Origin: Lophius americanus | Lineage: Eukaryota > Chordata > Actinopteri > Lophiiformes > Lophiidae | Reading direction: 5' to 3' | Assembly (NCBI GenBank): GCA_037951165.1 | Contig: JBBDHG010000158.1 | Location: 1-64,000 of the forward strand | Length of the DNA stretch: 64,000 nt | Shown here: positions 1-9,450 of the stretch, one piece after another | How the letters are laid out: each line of letters starts with the position of its first letter | Numbering within the stretch: the first letter of the stretch is position 1 | Program-made: the position numbers and the translations under genes | Notes under the pieces: model-generated | Seen by the model: the letters and a program-made list of their open reading frames with translations, nothing else | Database searches by the model: none | What the model was told of the DNA's origin: nothing

Positions 1-2404
1 CCTTGTCTCTCTGAGGTAAGTCTGTTTTTGCAAACATGTGTCAATTTGCTCCAAAGCACTTAGAATCAGGTTTCAAGCTAGATACAATAATATTTGCTTT
101 AAATTGAATGCAGACAGGGTATATACTAACTTTCATTTTTTTAGCTGAAATCATAAACTTTTAATTTTGGCCTTGTCTCTCTGAGGTAAGTCTGTTTTTG
201 CAAACATGTGTCAATTTGCTCCAAAAGCACTTAGAATCAGGTTTCAAGCTAGATATAATCAGATTTGCTTTAAATATAGAAGGAATACCAGGTTATTACT
301 AACTTTAATTTTTTTAGCTGAAATCATAAACTTTGTAATTTTGGCCTTGTCTCTCTGAGGTAAGTCTGTTTTTGCAAACATGTGTCAATTTGCTCCAAAA
401 GCACTTAGAATCAGGTTTCAAGCTAGATATAATCAGATTTGCTTTAAATTGAAGGAAAATAACGTTATTACTAACTTTCATTTTTTTAGTTTTATATCAC
501 ATACTCTTTATTTTTGGCCTTGTCTCACTGAGGTAAGTCTGTTTTTGCAAACATGTGTCAATTTGCTCCAAAAGCACTTAGATGCAGGTTCAAGCTAGAT
601 ACAATAATATTTGCTTTAAATTGAATGCAGACAGGGTATATACTAACTTTAATTTTTTTTAGCTGAAATCATAAACTTTGTAATTTTGGCCTTGTCTCTC
701 TGAGGTAAGTCTGTTTTTGCAAACATGTGTCAATTTGCTCCAAAAGCACTTAGAAGCAGGTTTCAAGCTAGATATAATAAGATTTGCTTTAAAATGAAGG
801 AATACAAGGTTATTACTAACTTTCATTTTTTTTAGCTGAAATCATAAACTTTGTAATTTTGGCCTCGTCTCTCTGAGGTAAGTCTGTTTTTGCAAACATG
901 TGTCAATTTGCTCCAAAAGCACTTAGAAGCAGGTGTCAAGCTAGATATAATCAGATTTGCTTTAATATGAAGGAATACAAGGTTATTACTAACTTTAATT
1001 TTTTTAGCTGAAATCATAAACTTTTTAATTTTGGCCTTGTCTCTCTGAGGTAAGTCTGTTTTTGCAAACATGTGTCAATTTGCTCCAAAAGCACTTAGAA
1101 TCAGGTTTCAAGCTAGATCTTATCAGATTTGCTTTAAATTGAAGGAAAATAAGGTTTTTACTAACTTTCATTTTTTTAGCTTCTATCACATACTCTTTTT
1201 TTTTGGCCTTGTCTCGCTGAGGTAAGTCTGTTTTTGCAAACATGTGTCAATTTGCTCCAAAAGCACTTAGAAGCAGGTTTCAAGCTAGATACAATAATAT
1301 TTGCTTTAAATTGAATGCAGACAGGGTATATACTAACTTTCATTTTTTTAGCTGAAATCATAAACTTTTTAATTTTTGCCTTGTCTCTCTGAGGTAAGTC
1401 TGTTTTTGCAAACATGTGTCAATTTGCTCCAAAAGCACTTAGAATCAGGTTTCAAGCTAGATATTATCAGATTTGCTTTAAATTGAAGGAAAATAAGGTT
1501 TTTACTAACTTTCATTTTTTTAGCTTATATCACATACTCTTTATTTTTGGCCTTGTCTCGCTGAGGTAAGTCTGTTTTTGCAAACATGTGTCAATTTGCT
1601 CCAAAAGCACTTAGAAGCAGGTTTCAAGCTAGATACAATAATATTTGCTTTAAATTGAATGCAGACAGGGTATATACTAACTTTCATTTTTTTAGCTGAA
1701 ATCATAAACTTTTAATTTTGGCCTTGTCTCTCTGAGGTAAGTCTGTTTTTGCAAACATGTGTCAATTTGCTCCAAAAGCACTTAGAATCAGGTTTCAAGC
1801 TAGATATAATCAGATTTGCTTTAAATTGAAGGAAAATAACGTTATTACTAACTTTCATTTTTTAGTTTTATATCACATACTCTTTATTTTTGGCCTTGTC
1901 TCGCTGAGGTAAGTCTGTTTTTGCAAACATGTGTCAATTTGCTCCAAAAGCACTTAGATGCAGGTTTCAAGCTAGATACAATAATATTTGCTTTAAATTG
2001 AATGCAGACAGGGTATATACTAACTTTCATTTGTTTTAGCTGAAATCATAAACTTTGTAATTTTGGTCTTGTCTCTCTGAGGTAAGTCTGTTTTTGCAAA
2101 CATGTGTCAATTTGCTCCAAAAGCACTTAGAAGCAGGTTTCAAGCTAGATATAATAAGATTTGCTTTAAAATGAAGGAATACAAGGTTATTACTACTTTC
2201 ATTTTTTTAGCTGAAATCATAACTTTGTAATTTTGGCCTCGTCTCTCTGAGGTAAGTCTGTTTTTGCAAACATGTGTCAATTTGCTCCAAAGCTCTTAGA
2301 AGCAGGTGTCAAGCTAGATATAATCAGATTTGCTTTAATATGAAGGAATACAAGGTTATTACTAACTTTAATTTTTTAGCTGAAATCATAAACTTTTTAA
2401 TTTT
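1..2404 (+). repeat. Left-edge block with 8-monomer (~1.38 kb) partial repeat
   Basis: Fourteen monomers, the first cut by the window edge. The four-monomer run 343-1032 matches 1720-2404 in subtype order (AACGTT; GATGCAGG-GTATATAC; canonical; AGGTGTC), eight monomers away. Small indels are frequent: CCAAAGCAC (about 50), ATTTAGTTT with a short T-run (about 1860), TACTACTTTC (about 2191) and CCAAAGCTC (about 2288). The block is less homogenised than the rest of the window. Confidence 0.75.
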
Positions 2405-3951
2405 GGCCTTGTCTCTCTGAGGTAAGCCTATTTTTTGCAAATATCGGTAATTTTGCTCCAAAAGCACTTAGAAGCAGGTTTCAAGCTAGATATAATAAGA
2501 TTTGCTTTAAATTGAAGGAAAATAAGGTTTTTACTAACTTTCATTTTTTTAAGCTTATATCACATACTCTTTATTTTTGGCCTTGTCTCGCTGAGGTAAG
2601 TCTGTTTTTGCAAACATGTGTCAATTTGCTCCAAAAGCACTTAGATGCAGGTTTCAAGCTAGATACAATAATATTTGCTTTAAATTGAATGCAGACAGGG
2701 TATATACTAACTTTCATTTTTTTTAGCTGAAATCATAAACTTTGTAATTTTGGCCTTGTCTCTCTGAGGTAAGTCTGTTTTTGCAAACATGTGTCAATTT
2801 GCTCCAAAAGCACTTAGAAGCAGGTTTCAAGCTAGATATAATAAGATTTGCTTTAAAATGGAGGAATACATGGTTATTATTAACTTTAATTTTTTTAGCT
2901 GAAATCATAACTTTGTAATTTTGGCCTCGTCTCTCTGAGGTAAGTCTGTTTTTGCAAACATGTGTCAATTTGCTCCAAAAGCACTTAGAAGCAGGTTTCA
3001 AGCTAGATATAATCAGATTTGCTTTAATATGAAGGAATACAAGGTTATTACTAACTTTAATTTTTTAAGCTGAAATCATAACTTTGTAATTTGGCCTTGT
3101 CTCTCTGAGGTAAGTCTGTTTTTGCAAACATGTGTCAATTTGCTCCAAAAGCACTTAAAGCAGGTTTCAAGCTAGATATAATAAGATTTGCTTAAAAATG
3201 AAGGAATACAAGGTTAATACTAACTTAATTTTTTTTAGCTGAAATCATAAACTTTGTAATTTTGGCCTGGTCTCTCTGAGGTAAGTCTGTTTTTGCAAAC
3301 ATGTGTTAATTGCTCAAAAAGCACTTAGAAGCAGGTGTCAAGCTAGATATAATCAGATTTGCTTTAATATGAAGGAATACCAGGTTATTACTAACTTTAA
3401 TTTTTTTAGCTGAAATCATAAACTTTTAATTTTGGCCTTGTCTCTCTGAGGTAAGCCTATTTTTGCAAATATCGGTAATTTTGCTCCAAAAGCACTTAGA
3501 AGCAGGTTTCAAGCTAGATACAATAAGATTTGCTTTAAATTGAAGGAAAATAAGGTTTTTACTAACTTTCATTTTTTTAAGCTTATATCACATACTCTTT
3601 ATTTTTGGCCTTGTCTCGCTGAGGTAAGTCTGTTTTTGCAAACATGTGTCAATTTGCTCCAAAAGCACTTAGATGCAGGTTTCAAGCTAGATACAATAAT
3701 ATTTGCTTTAAATTGAATGCAGACAGGGTATATACTAACTTTCATTTTTTTTAGCTGAAATCATAAACTTTGTAATTTTGGCCTTGTCTCTCTGAGGTAA
3801 GTCTGTTTTTGCAAACATGTGTCAATTTGCTCCAAAAGCACTTAGAAGCAGGTTTCAAGCTAGATATAATAAGATTTGCTTTAAAATGAAGGAATACAAG
3901 GTTATTACTAACTTTCATTTTTTTAGCTGAAATCATAAACTTTGTAATTTT
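2405..3951 (+). repeat. Six-monomer unit (~1.03 kb) and partial second copy
   Basis: The first unit starts with an 'ATCGGT' monomer at 2405 and the second with another at 3434. Each is followed by a GATGCAGG-GTATATAC monomer and a canonical one. The first copy differs by ATGGAGGAATACATGG and TTATTATTAAC (about 2860-2885). Indels such as CACTTAAAGCAGG (about 3151) and TGCTCAAAAAGC (about 3312) make monomer lengths uneven. Confidence 0.75.
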
Positions 3952-4806
3952 GGCCTCGTCTCTCTGAGGTAAGTCTGTTTTTGCAAACATGTGTCAATTT
4001 GCTCCAAAAGCACTTAGAATCAGGTTTCAAGCTAGATATTATCAGATTTGCTTTAAATTGAAGGAAAATAAGGTTTTTACTAACTTTCATTTTTTTAGCT
4101 TATATCACATACTCTTTATTTTTGGCCTTGTCTCGCTGAGGTAAGTCTGTTTTTGCAAACATGTGTCAATTTGCTCCAAAAGCACTTAGAAGCAGGTTTC
4201 AAGCTAGATACAATAATATTTGCTTTAAATTGAATGCAGACAGGGTATATAATAACTTTCGTTTTTTTAGCTGAAATCATAAACTTTTAATTTTGGCCTT
4301 GTCCCTCTGAGGTAAGTCTGTTTTTGCAAACATGTGTCAATTTGCTCCAAAAGCACTTAGAATCAGGTTTCAAGCTAGATACAATAATATTTGCTTTAAA
4401 TTGAATGCAGACAGGGTATATACTAACTTTCAGTTTTTTAGCTGAAATCAACTTTTAATTTTGGCCTTGTCTCTCTGAGGTAAGTCTGTTTTTGCAAACA
4501 TGTGTCAATTTGCTCCAAAAGCACTTAGAATTAGGTTTCAAGCTAGATATAATCAGATTTGCTTTAAATTGAAGGAAAATAAGGTTTTTACTAACTTTCA
4601 TTTTTTTAGCTTATATCACATACTCTTTATTTTTTGCCTTGTCTCGCTGAGGTAAGTCTGTTTTTGCAAACATGTGTCAATTTGCTCCAAAAGCACTTAG
4701 AAGCAGGTTTCAAGCTAGATATAATCAGATTTGCTTTAATATGAAGGAATACCAGGTTATTACTAACTTTAATTTTTTTAGCTGAAATCATAAACTTTGT
4801 AATTTT
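3952..4806 (+). repeat. Five-monomer 'GTCCCTCTGAGG' cassette, copy 1
   Basis: Five monomers start at 3952, 4124, 4295, 4463 and 4635. In order they carry GATATTATCAG; TATATAATAAC; GTCCCTCTGAGG with TTTCAGTTTTTTAGC; AGAATTAGG; and a TGCC start. Later copies of the fifth monomer read AACATCTGTC; this copy still reads AACATGTGTC, so it may be the older state. The same ordered set recurs at 8597-9450, 13785-14639 and 18941-19795, and in altered form at 58850-59532 and 61425-62280. Confidence 0.85.
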
Positions 4807-6690
4807 GGCCTTGTCTCTCTGAGGTAAGTCTGTTTTTGCAAACATGTGTCAATTTGCTCCAAAAGCACTTAGAATCAGGTTTCAAGCTAGATATAATCAG
4901 ATTTGCTTTAAATTGAAGGAAAATAACGTTATTACTAACTTTCATTTTTTTAGTTTTATATCACATACTCTTTATTTTTGGCCTTGTCTCACTGAGGTAA
5001 GTCTGTTTTTGCAAACATGTGTCAATTTGCTCCAAAAGCACTTAGATGCAGGTTTCAAGCTAGATACAATAATATTTGCTTTAAATTGAATGCAGACAGG
5101 GTATATACTAATTTTCATTTTTTTAGCTGAAATCATAAACTTTTAATTTTGGCCTTGTCTCTCTGAGGTAAGTCTGTTTTTGCAAACATGTGTCAATTTG
5201 CTCCAAAAGCACTTAAAGCAGGTTTCAAGCTAGATATAATAAGATTTGCTTAAAAATGAAGGAATACAAGGTTAATACTAACTTTAATTTTTTTAGCTGA
5301 AATCATAAACTTTGTAATTTTGGCCTAGTCTCTCTGAGGTAAGTCTGTTTTTGCAAACATGTGTTAATTTGCTCCAAAAGCACTTAGAAGCAGGTGTCAA
5401 GCTAGATATAATCAGATTTGCTTTAATATGAAGGAATACCAGGTTATTACTAACTTTAATTTTTTTAGCTGAAATCATAAACTTTTTAATTTTGGCCTTG
5501 TCTCTCTGAGGTAAGCCTATTTTTGCAAATACCGGTAATTTTGCTCCAAAAGCACTTAGAAGCAGGTTTCAAGCTAGATACAATAATATTTGCTTTAAAT
5601 TGAAGGAAAATAAGGTTTTTACTAACTTTCATTTTTTTAAGCTTATATCACATACTCTTTATTTTCGGCCTTGTCTCGCTGAGGTAAGTCTGTTTTTGCA
5701 AACATCTGTCAATTTGCTCCAAAAGCACTTAGAAGCAGGTTTCAAGCTAGATATAATCAGATTTGCTTTAATATGAAGGAATACCAGGTTATTACTAACT
5801 TTAATTTTTTTAGCTGAAATCATAAACTTTGTAATTTTGGCCTTGTCTCTCTGAGGTAAGTCTGTTTTTGCAAACATGTGTCAATTTGCTCCAAAAGCAC
5901 TTAGAATCAGGTTTCAAGCTAGATATAATCAGATTTGCTTTAAATTGAAGGAAAATAACGTTATTACTAACTTTCATTTTTTTAGTTTTATATCACATAC
6001 TCTTTATTTTTGGCCTTGTCTCACTGAGGTAAGTCTGTTTTTGCAAACATGTGTCAATTTGCTCCAAAAGCACTTAGATGCAGGTTTCAAGCTAGATACA
6101 ATAATATTTGCTTTAAATTGAATGCAGACAGGGTATATACTAATTTTCATTTTTTTAGCTGAAATTATAAAATTTTAATTTTGGCCTTGTCTCTCTGAGG
6201 TAAGTCTGTTTTTGCAAACATGTGTCAATTTGCTCCAATAGCACTTAAAGCAGGTTTCAAGCTAGATATAATAAGATTTGCTTAAAAATGAAGGAATACA
6301 AGGTTAATACTAACTTTAATTTTTTTAGCTGAAATCATAAACTTTGTAATTTTGGCCTAGTCTCTCTGAGGTAAGTCTGTTTTTGCAAACATGTGTTAAT
6401 TTGCTCCAAAAGCACTTAGAAGCAGGTGTCAAGCTAGATATAATCAGATTTGCTTTAATATGAAGGAATACCAGGTTATTACTAACTTTAATTTTTTTAG
6501 CTGAAATCATAAACTTTTTAATTTTGGCCTTGTCTCTCTGAGGTAAGCCTATTTTTGCAAATATCGGTAATTTTGCTCCAAAAGCACTTAGAAGCAGGTT
6601 TCAAGCTAGATACAATAATATTTGCTTTAAATTGAAGGAAAATAAGGTTTTTACTAACTTTCATTTTTTTAAGCTTATATCACATACTCT
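4635..6690 (+). repeat. Tandem duplication of a 1,032-bp six-monomer unit
   Basis: The segment from about 4635 to 5660 is repeated directly from about 5667 to 6692, offset 1,032 bp. Shared details include GTCTCACTGAGG, TATACTAATTTTC, CACTTAAAGCAGG and GGCCTAGTC. The copies differ at a few sites, for example ATACCGGTAA (about 5530) against ATATCGGTAA (about 6562), and AACATCTGTC only in the second. Low divergence indicates a recent event. Confidence 0.88.
4807..4979 (+). repeat. 'AACGTT' monomer subtype (reference copy)
   Basis: The defining segment is TTGAAGGAAAATAACG followed by TTATTACTAAC or TTTTTACTAAC, then TTTTTTTAGTTTTATATC and ACATACTC. It normally carries CTTAGAATCAGG in the middle. 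It recurs near 343, 1720, 5839, 12526, 14640, 19796, 22549, 23066, 25819, 26336, 28228, 30291, 30808, 32873, 35968, 38721, 39754, 46122, 51108, 52137, 56262, 57295, 57468 and 59533. It has the longest plus-strand open frame (81 codons), which is a by-product of the repeat and not a gene. Confidence 0.88.
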
Positions 6691-6871
6691 TTATTTTTGG
6701 CCTTGTCTCGCTGAGGTAAGTCTGTTTTTGCAAACATGTGTCAATTTGCTCCAAAAGCACTTAGATGCAGGTTTCAAGCTAGATACAATAATATTTGCTT
6801 TAAATTGAATGCAGACAGGGTATATACTAACTTTCATTTTTTTTAGCTGAAATCATAAACTTTGTAATTTT

Positions 6872-7043
6872 GGCCTTGTCTCTCTGAGGTAAGTCTGTTT
6901 TTGCAAACATGTGTCAATTTGCTCCAAAAGCACTTAGAAGCAGGTTTCAAGCTAGATATAATAAGATTTGCTTTAAAATGAAGGAATACAAGGTTATTAC
7001 TAACTTTCATTTTTTTAGCTGAAATCATAAACTTTGTAATTTT
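6872..7043 (+). repeat. Reference canonical monomer (172 bp)
   Basis: This copy is exactly 172 bp and stands for the commonest subtype. In order it holds GGCCTTGTCTCTCTGAG, then GTAAGTCTG, a TTTGCAAA palindrome, ACATGTGTCAATTTGCTCC, AAAAGCACTTAGAAGCAGG, TTTCAAGCTAGATATAATA, AGATTTGCTTTAAAATGAAGG, AATACAAGGTTATTACTAAC, a T-rich tract ending in TTTTTTTAG, and CTGAAATCATAAACTTTG before the next GGCC. Arms GCAAA (6903-6907) and TTTGC (6918-6922) form a short inverted repeat with a 10-nt spacer. Other subtypes are described against this copy. Confidence 0.95.
6889..7018 (+). other. Intron-like module within the canonical monomer
   Basis: Within the reference monomer, GAG is followed by GTAAGT at 6889-6894, a near-perfect 5' splice consensus. 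TACTAAC at 6998-7004 is the optimal branch-point sequence known from yeast and close to those of other eukaryotes. A T-rich tract follows and ends in TAG, with AG at 7017-7018 and no earlier AG after the branch point. The implied intron is 130 nt and the implied exon to the next donor (7019-7060) is 42 nt. The branch-to-acceptor distance, about 15 nt, is short but within known range. The motifs are seen directly; splicing is inference. The same arrangement recurs across the array, but the copies share ancestry, so recurrence alone does not prove selection. Confidence 0.5.
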
Positions 7044-7215
7044 GGCCTGGTCTCTCTGAGGTAAGTCTGTTTTTGCAAACATGTGTTAATTTGCTCCAAA
7101 AGCACTTAGAAGCAGGTGTCAAGCTAGATATAATCAGATTTGCTTTAATATGAAGGAATACCAGGTTATTACTAACTTTAATTTTTTTAGCTGAAATCAT
7201 AAACTTTTTAATTTT

Positions 7216-7388
7216 GGCCTTGTCTCTCTGAGGTAAGCCTATTTTTGCAAATATCGGTAATTTTGCTCCAAAAGCACTTAGAAGCAGGTTTCAAGCTAGA
7301 TACAATAATATTTGCTTTAAATTGAAGGAAAATAAGGTTTTTACTAACTTTCATTTTTTTAAGCTTATATCACATACTCTTTATTTTT
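7216..7388 (+). repeat. 'ATCGGT'/HindIII monomer subtype (reference copy)
   Basis: After the donor-like site this subtype reads GTAAGCCTATTTTTGC, then AAATATCGGTAATTTTGCTCC, where canonical monomers read GTAAGTCTG...ACATGTGTCAATTTGCTCC. The GCAAA (7247-7251) and TTTGC (7262-7266) arms and their 10-nt spacing are kept although the interior differs. Its 3' part has AAAATAAGGTTTTTACTAAC and ends in a HindIII site AAGCTT at 7361-7366, followed by ATATCACATACTC. It recurs regularly, for example near 6545, 7925, 10675, 15350, 18440, 20505, 23770, 33585 and 36675, and marks positions within higher-order units. Confidence 0.9.
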
Positions 7389-7561
7389 GGCCTTGTCTCG
7401 CTGAGGTAAGTCTGTTTTTGCAAACATGTGTCAATTTGCTCCAAAAGCACTTAGATGCAGGTTTCAAGCTAGATACAATAATATTTGCTTTAAATTGAAT
7501 GCAGACAGGGTATATACTAACTTTCATTTTTTTTAGCTGAAATCATAAACTTTGTAATTTT
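7389..7561 (+). repeat. 'GCAGACAGGGTATATAC' monomer subtype (reference copy)
   Basis: This subtype carries GATACAATAATATTTGC and TTGAATGCAGACAGGG followed by TATATACTAAC in place of the canonical AAAATGAAGGAATACAAGG segment. It usually follows the 'ATCGGT'/HindIII subtype and often has CTTAGATGCAGG. TACTAAC and the T-tract plus TAG are kept although the sequence just before them differs completely from canonical. Derivatives have TATATAATAAC (near 4246, 8891, 14081, 19237, 52777, 56903, 58970) or GCAGACCGGG (near 51400, 52424, 56550). Confidence 0.9.
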
Positions 7562-8000
7562 GGCCTTGTCTCTCTGAGGTAAGTCTGTTTTTGCAAACAT
7601 GTGTCAATTTGCTCCAAAAGCACTTAGAAGCAGGTTTCAAGCTAGATATAATAAGATTTGCTTTAAAATGAAGGAATACAAGGTTATTACTAACTTTCAT
7701 TTTTTTAGCTGAAATCATAAACTTTGTAATTTTGGCCTGGTCTCTCTGAGGTAAGTCTGTTTTTGCAAACATGTGTTAATTTGCTCCAAAAGCACTTAGA
7801 AGCAGGTGTCAAGCTAGATATAATCAGATTTGCTTTAATATGAAGGAATACCAGGTTATTACTAACTTTAATTTTTTTAGCTGAAATCATAAACTTTTTA
7901 ATTTTGGCCTTGTCTCTCTGAGGTAAGCCTATTTTTGCAAATATCGGTAATTTTGCTCCAAAAGCACTTAGAAGCAGGTTTCAAGCTAGATACAATAAGA

Positions 8001-8596
8001 TTTGCTTTAAATTGAAGGAAAATAACGTTTTTACTAACTTTCATTTTTTTAGTTTTATATCACATACTCTTTATTTTTGGCCTTGTCTCGCTGAGGTAAG
8101 TCTGTTTTTGCAAACATGTGTCAATTTGCTCCAAAAGCACTTAGATGCAGGTTTCAAGCTAGATACAATAATATTTGCTTTAAATTGAATGCAGACAGGG
8201 TATGTACTAACTTTCATTTTTTTTAGCTGAAATCATAAACTTTGTAATTTTGGCCTTGTCTCTCTGAGGTAAGTCTGTTTTTGCAAACATGTGTCAATTT
8301 GCTCCAAAAGCACTTAGAATTAGGTTTCAAGCTAGATATAATCAGATTTGCTTTAAATTGAAGGAAAATAAGGTTTTTACTAACTTTCATTTTTTCTAGC
8401 TGAAATCACATGCTCTTTTTTTTTGGCCTTGTCTCGCTGAGGTAAGCCTATTTTTGCAAATATCGGTAATTTTGCTCCAAAAGCACTTAGAAGCAGGTTT
8501 CAAGCTAGATATAATCAGATTTGCTTTAATATGAAGGAATACAAGGTTATTACTAACTTTAATTTTTTTAGCTGAAATCATAAACTTTTTAATTTT
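8001..8596 (+). repeat. Transition monomers before cassette copy 2
   Basis: These monomers join the 690-bp series to the five-monomer cassette. They include a hybrid with an 'ATCGGT' start and AATAACG plus TTTTTACTAAC (about 8025), a GTATGTACTAAC variant (about 8201) and a TTTTTTCTAGCTGAAATCAC copy with an expanded T-run before GGCC (about 8416-8424). The block from about 8400 onward reappears near 58650. Confidence 0.7.
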
Positions 8597-9450
8597 GGCC
8601 TTGTCTCTCTGAGGTAAGTCTGTTTTTGCAAACATGTGTCAATTTGCTCCAAAAGCACTTAGAATCAGGTTTCAAGCTAGATATTATCAGATTTGCTTTA
8701 AATTGAAGGAAAATAAGGTTTTTACTAACTTTCATTTTCTTAGCTTATATCACATACTCTTTTTTTTGGCCTTGTCTCGCTGAGGTAAGTCTGTTTTTGC
8801 AAACATGTGTCAATTTGCTCCAAAAGCACTTAGAAGCAGGTTTCAAGCTAGATACAATAATATTTGCTTTAAATTGAATGCAGACAGGGTATATAATAAC
8901 TTTCATTTTTTTAGCTGAAATCATAAACTTTTAATTTTGGCCTTGTCCCTCTGAGGTAAGTCTGTTTTTGCAAACATGTGTCAATTTGCTCCAAAAGCAC
9001 TTAGAATCAGGTTTCAAGCTAGATACAATAATATTTGCTTTAAATTGAATGCAGACAGGGTATATACTAACTTTCAGTTTTTTAGCTGAAATCAACTTTT
9101 AATTTTGGCCTTGTCTCTCTGAGGTAAGTCTGTTTTTGCAAACATGTGTCAATTTGCTCCAAAAGCACTTAGAATTAGGTTTCAAGCTAGATATAATCAG
9201 ATTTGCTTTAAATTGAAGGAAAATAAGGTTTTTACTAACTTTCATTTTTTTAGCTTATATCACATACTCTTTATTTTTTGCCTTGTCTCGCCGAGGTAAG
9301 TCTGTTTTTGCAAACATCTGTCAATTTGCTCCAAAAGCACTTAGAAGCAGGTTTCAAGCTAGATATAATCAGATTTGCTTTAATATGAAGGAATACCAGG
9401 TTATTACTAACTTTAATTTTTTTAGCTGAAATCATAAACTTTGTAATTTT
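8597..9450 (+). repeat. Five-monomer cassette, copy 2
   Basis: This matches 3952-4806 at an offset of about 4,644 bp, monomer by monomer. It carries the rare GTCTCGCCGAGG at about 9286-9297, found again only near 59370. The fifth monomer has AACATCTGTC. Confidence 0.85.

Larger units (their letters stand above)
6360..8000 (+). repeat. Four-monomer (690-bp) unit in ~2.4 tandem copies
   Basis: The order is AGGTGTC monomer, 'ATCGGT'/HindIII, GATGCAGG-GTATATAC, canonical. It runs from about 6360 and repeats at 7050 with almost no differences, except GGCCTAG against GGCCTGG at the start. A third copy begins at about 7740 and departs near 8000, where the 'ATCGGT' monomer changes to an AACGTT-type 3' part. 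This is the smallest regular higher-order unit in the left third. Confidence 0.88.

Noticed and set aside
4844..5089. Plus-strand 81-codon frames beginning MCQFAPKALR
   Set aside because: They arise only where an AACGTT-type monomer is followed by a suitable one. They cross the monomer boundary, and single substitutions elsewhere in the array close the frame freely. No coding constraint is visible.
6843..7082. Minus-strand open frames of 61-95 codons (start MFAKTDLPQRDKAK or MISAKK), present more than a hundred times
   Set aside because: They are the same 1.1-1.7 monomers read over and over. The 172-bp period shifts frame each copy and a stop always follows. Their differences follow subtype changes, not codon positions, and no start context or separate promoter marks them.
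7520..7535. TATATA-like promoter in GGGTATATACTAAC monomers
   Set aside because: AT-rich repeats give such hexamers by chance. No initiator or other promoter element is at a set distance, and the motif is absent from other subtypes.
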